Below are positions 7,923-17,700 of a DNA stretch of 64,000 bases, in pieces. Source of the DNA: Streptomyces cavernicola (GTDB lineage: Bacteria > Actinomycetota > Actinomycetes > Streptomycetales > Streptomycetaceae); NCBI RefSeq assembly GCF_029968035.1, contig NZ_JASCIQ010000006.1, positions 1 through 64,000 on the forward strand. Reading direction: 5' to 3'. The notes below the pieces were generated by a model. It ran no database searches. It was given only the letters and a program-made list of their open reading frames with translations, and was not told the DNA's origin. The translations under genes and the position numbers were made by a program. Positions within the stretch are counted from its first letter, which is position 1. Each line of letters opens with the position of its first letter.

Positions 7923-9647
7923 ATGGCCGACCAGCTCCTCTTCAACCCGCACACCTACGACCCGGCGCACTTCGACCCCGAGACGCGGCGGTTGCTGCGC
8001 GCCACCGTCGACTGGTTCGAGGCGCGCGGCAAGCGGCGGCTGATCGAGGACTACCGCGACCGTGCCTGGCTCGCCGACTTCCTCGCCTTCGCCGCCGAGG
8101 AGGGCCTCTTCGCGACCTTCCTGACGCCCGCCGCCGACGCCGGGGACGGCGAGTCGGACAAGCGCTGGGACACCGCCCGGATCGCCGCACTCAACGAGAT
8201 CCTCGGCTTCTACGGCCTCGACTACTGGTACGCCTGGCAGGTCACCATCCTCGGCCTCGGCCCGGTCTGGCAGAGCGACAACGCCGCCGCCCGCGCCCGC
8301 GCCGCCGGGCTCCTCGCGGACGGCGAGGTGTTCGCGTTCGGCCTGTCCGAGAAGACACACGGCGCGGACATCTACAACACCGACATGCTGCTCACCCCCG
8401 ACGGCGAGGGCGGCTTCCGCGCCACCGGCTCCAAGTACTACATCGGCAACGGCAACGAGGCCGGCCTCGTCTCCGTCTTCGGCCGCCGCACCGACGTCGA
8501 GGGACCCGAGGGCTACGTCTTCTTCGCCGCCGACAGCCGCCACGACGCGTACCACCTGGTGAAGAACGTCGTCGACTCGTCGAAGTTCGTGAGCGAGTTC
8601 CGCCTTGAGGACTACCCGGTCGCCGCCGCGGACGTTCTGCACACCGGCCGCGCCGCCTTCGACGCCGCCCTGAACACCGTGAACGTCGGCAAGTTCAACC
8701 TGTGCACCGCGTCCATCGGCATCTGCGAGCACGCCATGTACGAGGCCGTCACGCACGCCCGGAACCGCATCCTGTACGGCCGCCCCGTCACCGCTTTCCC
8801 GCATGTGCGGCGGGAGTTGGCCGACGCGTACGTCCGGCTCGTCGGCATGAAGCTGTTCAGCGACCGCGCTGTCGACTACTTCCGCACCGCGGGCCCCGAC
8901 GACCGCCGCTACCTCCTCTTCAACCCGATGACGAAGATGAAGGTGACCACCGAGGGCGAGAAGGTCGTCGACCTCATGTGGGACGTCATCGCCGCCAAGG
9001 GCTTCGAGAAGGACAACTACTTCGCCCAGGCCGCCGTCGAGATCCGCGGCCTGCCGAAGCTCGAAGGCACCGTGCACGTCAACCTCGCGCTGATCCTCAA
9101 GTTCATGCGCAACCACCTCCTCGACCCCGCCGAGTACCCCGCCGTCCCCACCCGCCTGGACGCGGCCGACGACGACTTCCTGTTCCGCCAGGGACCCGCC
9201 CGCGGCCTCGGCTCGGTCCGGTTCCACGACTGGCGGCCCGCCTTCGACGCCTACACGCACCTGCCCAACGTCGCCCGCTTCCGCGAACAGACCGACGCGC
9301 TCTGCGAGTTCGTGCGCACCGCCGCGCCCGACGAGGCGCAGAGCCGCGACCTCGACCTGCTGCTCGCCGTCGGCCAGCTCTTCGCGCTCGTCGTGCACGC
9401 CCAACTCGTCCTGGAGCAAGCCGCGTTGACAGAACTCGACGCCGACGTCCTGGACGAGCTGTTCGCCGTCCTCGTACGGGACTTCTCCGCGCACGCCGTC
9501 GAGCTGCACGGCAAGGACTCCGCCACCGAGGCGCAGCAGACCTGGGCGCTCGGCGCGGTCCGCCGCCCGGTTGTCGACGAGGGTCGCTCGGGCCGCGTGT
9601 GGGAGCGGGTGGAGGCGCTTTCGGGGGCGTACGAGATGAAGCCGTAG
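7923..9647 (+). CDS. acyl-CoA dehydrogenase family protein (long form)
   Basis: A 574-residue flavoprotein. The middle domain has FGLSEKTHGADIYNTDMLL and GSKYYIGNGNEAG, the FAD-contact pattern of acyl-CoA dehydrogenases. The alpha-helical C-terminal domain includes KFNLCTASIGICEHAMYEAV and the flavin-contact region ILYGRPVTAFPHVRR. It is longer than the ~380-residue classic enzymes, like the FadE/AidB-type long forms. It would oxidise an acyl-CoA, using an electron-transfer flavoprotein, in the cytoplasm; the chain specificity is not evident. It follows PadR by 48 nt and is closed by a strong hairpin. Confidence 0.88.
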   Translation: MADQLLFNPHTYDPAHFDPETRRLLRATVDWFEARGKRRLIEDYRDRAWLADFLAFAAEEGLFATFLTPAADAGDGESDKRWDTARIAALNEILGFYGLDYWYAWQVTILGLGPVWQSDNAAARARAAGLLADGEVFAFGLSEKTHGADIYNTDMLLTPDGEGGFRATGSKYYIGNGNEAGLVSVFGRRTDVEGPEGYVFFAADSRHDAYHLVKNVVDSSKFVSEFRLEDYPVAAADVLHTGRAAFDAALNTVNVGKFNLCTASIGICEHAMYEAVTHARNRILYGRPVTAFPHVRRELADAYVRLVGMKLFSDRAVDYFRTAGPDDRRYLLFNPMTKMKVTTEGEKVVDLMWDVIAAKGFEKDNYFAQAAVEIRGLPKLEGTVHVNLALILKFMRNHLLDPAEYPAVPTRLDAADDDFLFRQGPARGLGSVRFHDWRPAFDAYTHLPNVARFREQTDALCEFVRTAAPDEAQSRDLDLLLAVGQLFALVVHAQLVLEQAALTELDADVLDELFAVLVRDFSAHAVELHGKDSATEAQQTWALGAVRRPVVDEGRSGRVWERVEALSGAYEMKP

Positions 9648-9655
9648 CCCGGCTT

Positions 9656-9693
9656 GGGCCGTGTGGAACGGCATGCCCCGTTCCACACGGCCC
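9656..9693 (+). terminator. strong hairpin terminator after acyl-CoA dehydrogenase
   Basis: A perfect 16-bp stem (GGGCCGTGTGGAACGG and its complement) with a six-base loop CATGCC starts 9 nt after the stop codon and is followed by ACTTGTTTCT. This is the cleanest intrinsic terminator in the window. Confidence 0.85.
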
Positions 9694-9702
9694 ACTTGTT
9701 TC

Positions 9703-9808
9703 TCCCCGCCCCGCCCCTTCCCGGAAGCCTGCGGCGCTTCGGGGGCCAGCCCCCGGACCCCTGCTCCTCAAACGCCGGAGGGGCTGGATTTGGCGGAGGG
9801 GCTGAATT
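9703..9808. repeat. dispersed intergenic repeat fragment
   Basis: It contains the CCCGCCCCTTCCCGGAAGCC module, GGGGGCCAGCCCCCGG, and CAAACGCCGGAGGGGCTGGA, all shared with the intergenic elements near 7 kb and 60 kb. It separates the acyl-CoA dehydrogenase from the convergent end of the CIS operon. Confidence 0.6.
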
Positions 9809-10741
9809 TCAGGACTTGGACTTGGGCACCCTCAAGAGGTCCCAGCTGACCTTGCCCGGGATGCCGTCCGCGTCCTTGCCCTTGAAGCGCAGGTGCTGCT
9901 GCCAGGCCTGGTACGACTTGCGGTCCGCGTCCGTCCACTCGGGGCTCGGGCCCACGTCGTAGCGGCCGCAGCCCTCCTCGACCAGACGCCTGCCCATCGC
10001 CTCGATCACCGGGTGCACCTGGCCCACGTGGAAGAAGCCGCTGCCGGGGAACTCCGCGTGGCCCGCGGGCTGTTCGGGCTTCGGGCGGGGCTTAGGCTGC
10101 GGGTCCTCCGGCTTCGGCTGCGGCTTCGGCATCGGGTCCTTGCCGCCCCCGCCGCGCAGCCGCTCCGCGATGCGCTTGCGCATGCCGTCCATGGTGAAGC
10201 CGCGCGGGTCGACCTTGCCGGGCTGCCACTCCTTGTGGCCGATCACCGAGCGCTCGGTCCAGCCGTGCGCCCGGCAGATCGCCGCCGACACCCGCTCGAT
10301 GGCCTCCTTCTGCGCGGCCGGCCACTCGTCCTTGCCGTTGCCGAGGTTCACGCACTCGAAGCCGTAGAAGTGCCGGTTGCCGTCCGTGTCCGTCGAGTTG
10401 TCCGCGGGCAGCCGCCGCTCGTCCACGACCGCGCTCAGCACGTCCCGGTCGCCGAGGCCCGCGTGGTTGGCGCGGCCGTTGCCGACCAGGTGCACCTCGC
10501 CCTTCTTGTCGATAACGCCGTGGCACAGCGGGCCCGGCAGGCCCGCCCGGCCCTCGTAGCAGAGGTTCACCGAGCCCTCGGTGCCCGACGACGCCGTGTG
10601 GTGGATCATCACGCCGTTCACCGGACCCCACGGGCCCTTCGTGTTCCGGTTGTGGCGGCGCCAGTTGCGCACCTCGTGGACCGTGAGGCCCTCCGCGCGC
10701 AGAATCTCCACCAGCTTCCCCGCCGACAGCGGCTTGGCCAT
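9809..10741 (-). CDS. N-acetylmuramoyl-L-alanine amidase, last gene of the CIS operon
   Basis: A 310-residue enzyme. Residues 40-200 form an Amidase_2 (PGRP/T7-lysozyme-like) domain with zinc-ligand candidates in VMIHHTAS (H47/H48), GHKEW (H169) and KVDPR (D178). A Pro/Lys linker follows (about 205-232), then a C-terminal module with DRKSYQAWQQHLRFKGKDAD, as in actinophage endolysins and Streptomyces muramidase-like proteins. No signal peptide, so export would need the CIS or lysis. Its start overlaps the stop of the DUF6519 gene (TGATG), making it part of the operon. It could be a cargo enzyme or a baseplate-linked lysin that helps cross peptidoglycan. Confidence 0.85.
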   Translation of the reverse strand: MAKPLSAGKLVEILRAEGLTVHEVRNWRRHNRNTKGPWGPVNGVMIHHTASSGTEGSVNLCYEGRAGLPGPLCHGVIDKKGEVHLVGNGRANHAGLGDRDVLSAVVDERRLPADNSTDTDGNRHFYGFECVNLGNGKDEWPAAQKEAIERVSAAICRAHGWTERSVIGHKEWQPGKVDPRGFTMDGMRKRIAERLRGGGGKDPMPKPQPKPEDPQPKPRPKPEQPAGHAEFPGSGFFHVGQVHPVIEAMGRRLVEEGCGRYDVGPSPEWTDADRKSYQAWQQHLRFKGKDADGIPGKVSWDLLRVPKSKS

Positions 10742-12306
10742 CACAGCCCCCCTTCGTCGACGATCGCCTCCGCGGCCGCCGTCGTCTCCGACCTGCTCAT
10801 CCCGGACGGCGCGGCGTTCTCCGCCGCGTATTCCTCGTCCCGTGCCCGCGCCTCCGCCGCCAGGTCCGCCTCGCTCGCGTGCGGGATGGAGCGGGTCGCG
10901 AGCGCGCTGAACGCGAGCCGCAGGTCCACCGGCTCCTGCTCGCCCTTGACAAGGGCGAGCGGCGCGTAGTGCCGCACGATGCCCGCCGGGCGGGCGAGCA
11001 GCGGCTTGCGGGCCGCGTTCACCGGCCACTCCACGTCACCGGTCGCCGTGCGCGCCGCGACCGTCCAGTAGTCGCCTGCGCGGTAGCGGCCGCCCTTCTC
11101 GAAGTACACCTCCGCCCCGTCCTCCAGGGGCAGCCACACACCCTCCTCGACCTTGACCGCGCCGCCCCGAAGGGCTGCCGTACGGCCCTTGCGGCGCACG
11201 CCCTCGCGGTGGTCCCAGCGGCGCAGGAACGGGTGCAGCTCCGGGCGGCGCCCCACCCGCGGGTCCGGCTCGCCCGACAGACGCACCCGGCGCCCCGGCA
11301 GGTCCAGCTCCTCCACCCGGAGCAGCGGCAGCGGCTCCAGGCGCGACACGTACGCGGTGTCCCCGAACTCGACCAGGTCGCCGACGTCCAGGTCCAGCTT
11401 GTCGTCCTGGCCGAGCGAGGCCAACTCGACCCAGGTCCCGTCGAGTTCCTCCACCGGGAAGACGACGGAGCCGTTCTCCCGCGACCACTTGAAGGTGGCC
11501 TCGTCCGCCGCGCCCGCCTGGTGGATCTCGACCCGGTACAGCTGGTTCTCCGGGCCCCGGTAGCGCGCCTCGGGCTTCACCAGGCACGGGTCCTCGTCCG
11601 CGTGCTCGGGCCGCTGCGCGCGCGCCGCGAACCGGGCCGTCGACGCCTGCTCCCGCGCCCACTTGTCGAACGCGGAGCGCACCTCGGCCGGGTCGGCGCC
11701 GTCCGGGTCGTCCAGGTCGAGCTGCGAGGCGGGCAGCGGCAGGGCCTGCCACACGACCTTCGCGCGCGCCGCCGTGTCCACGAGCGTCGCCCCGAGCGCC
11801 ACCTCGCGCAGCGCCGGGTCCTCGACGGCCGTCACCGCCCGCTCCCACACCTGCAGGTACATCACGTACGGGTACGTGGTGGGCAGCCGGTCGCCGGGCC
11901 GCTCCGGGTCGCGGTACGCGTCGGGCTGGTCCCAGTAGTGCCACACGGTCGGGCCCGCCGGGGCCTCCTCGTCGTCGTCGGCCGAGTCGCCCTCGTCCGG
12001 TACGGCGTCCCCGTCGGCGGGCCGGTCGGCCTCGCAGAGGATGCCGTCGACGTAGTAGCGGCCGCCGTGGATCTCCAGGTCCTCGATCTCCCGGTTGTCG
12101 CCCGGGAAGTGGATGTGGAAGCCCGCGTTCTCGCGCGGCCCGCCGTGCCGCCCGATCAGGTCGGCGGCGAGCGTGCGCGCCTGGTGGAGCTGGATGGCGG
12201 CCTGCTCGTTGGCGTCGGCGTCCAGCTGCACGCGGCCCTGCTGGGCGAGGACCGCGGAGTAGTGCCGGCCGGGCCGGAACGTCGAGCGGGAGAGGTCAGC
12301 GTGCAT
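10741..12306 (-). CDS. DUF6519-domain CIS-associated protein
   Basis: A 521-residue protein whose N-terminus (DLSRSTFRPGRHYSAVLAQQ, then GRVQLDADANEQ) matches the DUF6519 family, seen in actinobacterial tail and CIS loci. The rest alternates beta-rich segments; no signal peptide or membrane span. Position near the end of the baseplate genes suggests an outer baseplate or fibre-like part. It overlaps the amidase by one base (TGATG). Its ribosome site is the GGGGGACCCCC palindromic module just upstream, so that part of its leader probably derives from a dispersed repeat. Confidence 0.7.
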   Translation of the reverse strand: MHADLSRSTFRPGRHYSAVLAQQGRVQLDADANEQAAIQLHQARTLAADLIGRHGGPRENAGFHIHFPGDNREIEDLEIHGGRYYVDGILCEADRPADGDAVPDEGDSADDDEEAPAGPTVWHYWDQPDAYRDPERPGDRLPTTYPYVMYLQVWERAVTAVEDPALREVALGATLVDTAARAKVVWQALPLPASQLDLDDPDGADPAEVRSAFDKWAREQASTARFAARAQRPEHADEDPCLVKPEARYRGPENQLYRVEIHQAGAADEATFKWSRENGSVVFPVEELDGTWVELASLGQDDKLDLDVGDLVEFGDTAYVSRLEPLPLLRVEELDLPGRRVRLSGEPDPRVGRRPELHPFLRRWDHREGVRRKGRTAALRGGAVKVEEGVWLPLEDGAEVYFEKGGRYRAGDYWTVAARTATGDVEWPVNAARKPLLARPAGIVRHYAPLALVKGEQEPVDLRLAFSALATRSIPHASEADLAAEARARDEEYAAENAAPSGMSRSETTAAAEAIVDEGGL

Positions 12307-12406
12307 GAAGGGGGTCCCCCTGGTTCAGGAATGTGCGGTTCAGCAAGTCGGTGGCAGGGCACGAGAGTTGAGGCGCGTCCCGCGCGCATGGGGTGGTCAC
12401 GTCACG

Positions 12407-14563
12407 TCATGTCACGAAGAAGATCCCGGCGTCCGCTCCCGCGGGCACGTACTCGGCGAGCCGGGCGCGCAGGCTGTCCTCCCGCTGCGGCCGGTACAGC
12501 TCGTGGAACGTGCCGAGTTCGGCCCCGTCGTCCGCGCCGCGCCGGATCTCGGGCGCGCAGCGGTCCGCCAACTGCCCGTACCAGGGCGTCCCGTACCGCT
12601 CCGACACGAACAGCGGGCGCACCCGCGACGCCGCCTCCGGGGACGGGCCCGCCAGGTCCGGTTGGCAGCGGTGCCTGCGCGGGGTGCGGGAGCCCGGCGG
12701 GACGTACGAGTAGCGGACGCAGCCGACGCCGCGCCGGGCCACGTGCACGCGACCGGTGAAGATCGCGTTCTCGGCGATCTCCACGGCGTGCGTGTGCACC
12801 TCGCCGATCACCGTCGAGCGGTGCAGGTGCAGGACCGCGTGCGCGTGGCGGCAGTCCGGGGCGGAGATGGCCTCGCGGTCGCTGCCGGTGGCGTCCAGGA
12901 CGCTGTCGCGGATGTGGATGTCGAGCGGGTCCTCGGACACCTCGTCGCCGATCACCTCGATCGTGCCGAGGATGCTGTCCTCGACCTGCAGACAGGCCGT
13001 TGTCCGCTCCAGGACGATGCTCGGCTCCTCCGGCGAGTGCGGGTCGCACTCCGGCTCAAGTGACCATCCCGGTACGAGAGTTGAATGCCTGACCACGACC
13101 GCGTCGACCGGGCCCGTGACGTTGATGCCGCGTCCGGCGACGAGCAGCCCGTCGAGTGTGACCCGCGGCCGCTCGCCGGGTGCGCAGTCCTCGTCGAGGC
13201 CGCGGATGTTCAGCGCGTCCGGCCGGTTGCTGTACCAGTCGAGCAGCCGGATCACCGGCCGCGCGCCCTCGGCCGCCCGCAGCTCGAACCGGTCGCCCGG
13301 GTCCAGGTCGAAGTCCAGCTGTTCCTGGTAGGCGCCGCTGTGCGTGATCTCCACGATCCCCTCGGGCCCGCACCGCCCGGCCCTGCGGTCGTGCTGCCAG
13401 GCCCGGAAGGCGTCCATGATCCGCTGGTACGGCTCGTCCGGGCCGACCCGGTAGAACTCCGCGTCCGGCCGCTCGGGCCGCGTGCGCTCGTACTCGCCGC
13501 CGCCCATGTCCGCCCCGTACGCGTAGTGGTAGTCCACCCACACGCCCTGCCGGGGCGCGGAGCGCGAGCCGAACGCGATCCGGCCCAGCTCCGGGTCGAC
13601 CGCCACCTGGCCGCGCTTCGGCCGGTAGCGCCAGTCCGACAGGTCCGCGACGACGATGTCCGACATCGGCACCGGCCGGTCCTCGCCGTCGCGCCGGATC
13701 ACGAAACTCTTGCCGGGCCCGTAGTAGTCGGCGAGCCGGTCATGCAGCTGGCGGCGGCGGATGAACGCGGGCACGTTGTCGACCGTCGCGATATGCGTTG
13801 CGGAGGGCTCCGGCACCGGCTTCGTCACGAGCGGGCTGTCGTTGCCGAGGATCGAGAACGTGTACAGGTTGCGGGCCCGGTCGATGCAGTACGCGGGCGA
13901 CTGCGTCAGTGCGTACGCCTTCAGCCGCCACACGAAGAGCGCCACCCCGGCCGGACCCGAACTCCCTTGCCTGCGCGCCGAGTTCGCGCGGCGCACGTCG
14001 ACCGTGCGGGCCGTCGACCCGAACGGACCGCCCGCCAGGTCGAGTTCGGCCCCTTCGCGTACGTCGACGAGGCGGCCGCGCGTCGTCCGGTGCGGCGCGC
14101 CGTCCGCGAGGAGCTTCACCGGCTGCTGGTGCGCCACGAGCCGGGACAGCTCCACGGCCCGCGCCGGCCACGCCGCGACCTGCTCGGAGATCTCCTCCAG
14201 GAGGTGCAGCGTGCCCTTGCGGCGGCGGTGCGCGACCGTCGCCGCCACGTCCGCGCGCGGCGCGAGCGCCTGCGCGAGGGCCGCCGGGCTCGACCCCTTG
14301 AGGCCCGTCGTCAGGACCCGCTCGTAGCCGGGCAGCGTGCGGTGCCCCACCAGGTCGCCGATGTACGGCAGAACCCAGGGCGCCGCCGTCTCCACGAACA
14401 GGTCCTCGTAGCCCTGCTCCACGCCGTCCCGCACCCGGTCCAGCTGCTCCGCCATCACCGCGAGCAGCGCCCGCAGCGGCGCTGCTTCTTCGGTGTCACC
14501 GGCATCCCGAAGCCGATGCCACTGCGGAAGCAGCTCCGCGAGCGAGTCCGGTTCCCTGGACAT
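12407..14563 (-). CDS. CIS tail/baseplate protein with beta-helix region
   Basis: A 718-residue protein. Residues 1-100 resemble the tail-protein-I/baseplate-connector start seen in CIS operons (LPQWHRLRDAGDTEEAAPLR, then YEDLFVETAAPWVLPYIGDL). Residues ~430-600 are a run of short repeated strands (VVVRHSTLVPG, CLQVEDSILGTIEV, IHIRDSVLDATG, LHLHRSTVIGEVH), typical of a right-handed parallel beta-helix as in fibres and adhesins. It may be the closest thing here to a tail fibre. GGAGG lies 7 nt before the ATG. A 100-nt gap separates it from the DUF6519 gene. Confidence 0.7.
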   Translation of the reverse strand: MSREPDSLAELLPQWHRLRDAGDTEEAAPLRALLAVMAEQLDRVRDGVEQGYEDLFVETAAPWVLPYIGDLVGHRTLPGYERVLTTGLKGSSPAALAQALAPRADVAATVAHRRRKGTLHLLEEISEQVAAWPARAVELSRLVAHQQPVKLLADGAPHRTTRGRLVDVREGAELDLAGGPFGSTARTVDVRRANSARRQGSSGPAGVALFVWRLKAYALTQSPAYCIDRARNLYTFSILGNDSPLVTKPVPEPSATHIATVDNVPAFIRRRQLHDRLADYYGPGKSFVIRRDGEDRPVPMSDIVVADLSDWRYRPKRGQVAVDPELGRIAFGSRSAPRQGVWVDYHYAYGADMGGGEYERTRPERPDAEFYRVGPDEPYQRIMDAFRAWQHDRRAGRCGPEGIVEITHSGAYQEQLDFDLDPGDRFELRAAEGARPVIRLLDWYSNRPDALNIRGLDEDCAPGERPRVTLDGLLVAGRGINVTGPVDAVVVRHSTLVPGWSLEPECDPHSPEEPSIVLERTTACLQVEDSILGTIEVIGDEVSEDPLDIHIRDSVLDATGSDREAISAPDCRHAHAVLHLHRSTVIGEVHTHAVEIAENAIFTGRVHVARRGVGCVRYSYVPPGSRTPRRHRCQPDLAGPSPEAASRVRPLFVSERYGTPWYGQLADRCAPEIRRGADDGAELGTFHELYRPQREDSLRARLAEYVPAGADAGIFFVT

Positions 14564-14721
14564 CAGTTGACCTCCTGTACGAACTGCGTGGGTCGGGGGC
14601 GGCGCGAGGGCAAATCCAGCCCGTCTGGGGGCACCTCCCGGCCGAAGGCTGGGGGAGATTGAGGACGAGCCCGGAGGGCGATCTGCGGTGAGCGGGTCAA
14701 GGGCGCCATCACTTGACCTCC
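14561..14721. repeat. 146-bp insertion flanked by duplicated ribosome-site/stop/start junction
   Basis: Read on the minus strand, both ends carry GGAGGTCAA-S-TGATG (14707-14721 and 14561-14575; 14 of 15 bases equal). Each copy holds a ribosome site, a TGA stop and an ATG start in TGATG overlap. Between them lies a module of the dispersed Streptomyces type (CTCAATCTCCCCCAGCCTTC, then GGTGCCCCCAGACGGGCTGG). The arrangement looks like an insertion with duplication of a single original junction between the two CIS genes. Confidence 0.7.
14563..14709 (-). CDS. 48-aa ORF created inside the insertion
   Basis: ATG overlaps the stop of the Afp12-like gene (TGATG) with GGAGG 7 nt upstream; its own TGA overlaps the start of the beta-helix protein gene. 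It encodes MAPLTRSPQIALRARPQSPP and a further 28 residues, Pro/Arg-rich, no known domain. It is very likely translated because both overlaps are intact, but probably has no function beyond keeping ribosomes moving into the next gene. Confidence 0.5.
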   Translation of the reverse strand: MAPLTRSPQIALRARPQSPPAFGREVPPDGLDLPSRRPRPTQFVQEVN

Positions 14722-17700
14722 GTAAGGACCACCGTGTCCGCCGCGCGGGGCGAGAGCAGCGCCAGTTGGGCGGGGCGGATCCCGCGGAACACGAACACCG
14801 TGCGGCCCTTCTCCAGACGCCGCGTGTCGACGATGTCGGGGTTGAGGCGCAGGAGCTCGGCGAGCGGCAATCCGTACCGTGCGCAGACCGAGGACAGCGT
14901 CTCGCCGCCCTCCTCGCGCACCGTGTGGACCCGCTCGTCGTACGTCGCCGTGCGCGCCGGAACCGCCGCGCGCGGCTCGCCCGGGTCGCGGACGATCTCC
15001 AGGAGCTCGGCGGGCGTCGCCGAGGCGGGGACGCCCGTGAACACGTCCACGTCCACGTAGTCCACGCCCGGCACCGAGTGCGCCGTCGCGAGGACCTCCG
15101 AGAGCGCGGCCGGACGCCCCAACTCCCGCCCCTCGAAGCCGAGTCGGCGAAGGAGAGCCTGCCGAAGCCGGGGCTCCACGACCGACCAGGTGTGGTCGGG
15201 TGCCACCTTCACGCGCGCGGCGAGCAGCAGCAGCACCAGCTCCCGTACGTCCACGCGCACCGCGAGCCGCGGGTCCCCGTACTCCGCGAGGGACGACCTG
15301 AGCGCCCGCAGCACGTCGGCGTCCTCGGCGATGGGCACGTCGTCCGTGCCTGCCACCGTGACGTGCAGGAGCCGCCGCCGGCCGTCGTACAGCTCGCGCG
15401 CGGAGGCGCGGCCGATGCCCGCGCGGGAGCGCGCGAAGTCCTCGTAGTCGACGGGGGAGACGAGCCGGTCGAGCGCCGCCACCGCGAGCGGCACCGTCCG
15501 GCGGGTCAGGCCGGGCCCGTCCGCGTCCGAACCGCCCGTCGCGGACACCGGGTTGGTGACCGCGGTGACGCCGAGCGGCCGCGTCACCGCCTGCGTGATC
15601 CGGTCCGCCGGGACGTTCGCGGCCCGGCCGGTGCCGAAGCGGTAGCGGGCCCGCACGTTCTCGTGCCCGCTGGGCAGCCGCGCCCCGTGCACACCGTCCC
15701 CGAACGTCACCGTCGTACGGCCGTCCGCGGTGGACCCGCTGATGTAGACGCGCTCGCGCGGCCCGCGCCCCGCCAGGCTGTCGACCTCGTGCCACAGCAC
15801 CCCGTCGACCCGCACCTCCAACACCGGTGTCGCACCGAGGGGGTTGTCGGCGGCGAGCCACGTCAGCGGCGACTGCCAGAGCGCGAACGTCTGGTTCGTA
15901 CGGTCCGAGTCGCCGCTGCCGATCGGCTCGTCGCGGCCCTCGCCGTGCGTCGCCGCCACCACGTTGCCGAGGACCTTCACGGTCTCGCGGCGGTAGCGGT
16001 ACGCCAGGTCCGTGGTCAGCCTGAGCCGCGTGTGCGGCGCGCCGCCAGGCGGCACGGCGTCGGCCACCGCCTCCGCCTTGTCGAGGACGACGACCTCGGT
16101 GGCCTCCACCCCCGTCGCGCCGGGCACGTCGCTGCGCTCACCGGACACGATGAGCGTACGGCCGGGCTGCAACCCCTCGTACAGCGCGGCGAGTTCGAGC
16201 TCGTTGCCGTGCACGTCCTCGCCGAGCGGCTCGTCCGCCATCCGCAGGGCCTCGCCGGCCGCGTGCACCGTGGTGTCCCGGATGTGCGAGAGCAGCACGT
16301 CGAACTCGTCCAGCCACGGGTCGGCGAGCACCAGCTCCGTGCCGCGCCCGGTGATCCCGTAGTTGGTGTACGCGGCCGTGCGCACCGCCTTGACCTGCGT
16401 CGTCACGAAGGACAGCTTCGGGTCGCCGGGGATGCCGCCGTCCTTCGGGTCCTTGCCCTTGCGCGGCCGCTCGATCGCCACCCAACTGCCGACCGTGATC
16501 CGGTCGTACACCGAGTCGAGCTGCAGCACGTTCCGGTTCAGCGGCTCCGGCTTCGAGGCGATCACCACCTCCACATGGGAGGGCGAGCCGCCCACCGTGT
16601 ACGACACCGCCACCTCGTACTCGCCGTGCGTGAACTGCCGGGACTCGCCGGGGCGCAGCGCGACCTCGCGCGGCTCGCCGTTGTGCACGATCACCTGCAC
16701 GTTGCCCTCGTCGTCGGGCCGGGACACGAACAGGCCGCGCTCCGGAAGCCCCGCGAGCAGCCGGGCCGTGACCCCGGGCTCCTGCGAGTCGGTCGGACGC
16801 CGGCCGAGCCAGCTCAGCTCCCGGTCCTGCCCGGCCCGCGCCGACAGCTGCACCCGGCCGGGGCCGAGCGGGAACTCCACCGGCTGCGCGCCGATCAGGT
16901 TCTCCGACCGCTGGTCCGCGCCCGCACCCTCGACGTACTGGAACTCCGCCTTCTCCGGCACCTTCCCGGACGTGTCGAAGACGACCCGCACGGACGCCAG
17001 GACGGCCCCGGTCAGCGGCCAGTCCGCGGTGCGCACCACCCGGCCCCGGTCGTCCTGCACCGGCTTCAGCGGCGCGGTCGCACCGAACGGCGTGGCCCGC
17101 GCCCGCATCGCCAGGGTCGCGCGCAGCAGTTGCTGTCCTCCGCCGGGCGCCTTCACACCCCGCCAGGCCCGCTGCAACGGCCCCGTCAGTTCGGGGTGCA
17201 GGGCGGCGAGCAGCCGTACGGGATCGGCGCCGGGCTTGCCGACTCCCGTACTGCGCACCCGTGTTGACGCCTTGCTGCTCAGGGCGGGCAGCAGCTGCCC
17301 GAGTGCGGCGAGAGGGTCGCCCGCCTCGCCTGTCGCCGTCGCCTCGACCGGTCCCGGGGACTCCTCCTCGCCCACCGGCTGTGCGGGCGCCAACTCCAGG
17401 GCACGCTCGGCGAGTTCGGCGAGCACCGCCTCCAGCTGCTCGAACCACGCCGCGACGTCCTCGTACGCCGCGGCGAGCACCTGTGCCTCGCCGAGCCGCT
17501 CGACCGGGCCCGCGAGCCGGGCCGCGAACCGCTCGGGCGTGCCCGCCGACGGCAGGGTCTCCCGCAGGGGTGCGAGCACCTGCTCGTCGAAGTCCTCGAT
17601 GTACCGGCTGATCGGGCGCGGGTTGGGCACCTCAGGTGTCGGGGGCTCCTCGCCCGGCTCGCCGGGGCCCTCCGGCGCGGCGATCCAGCGCTGCGCCTCG

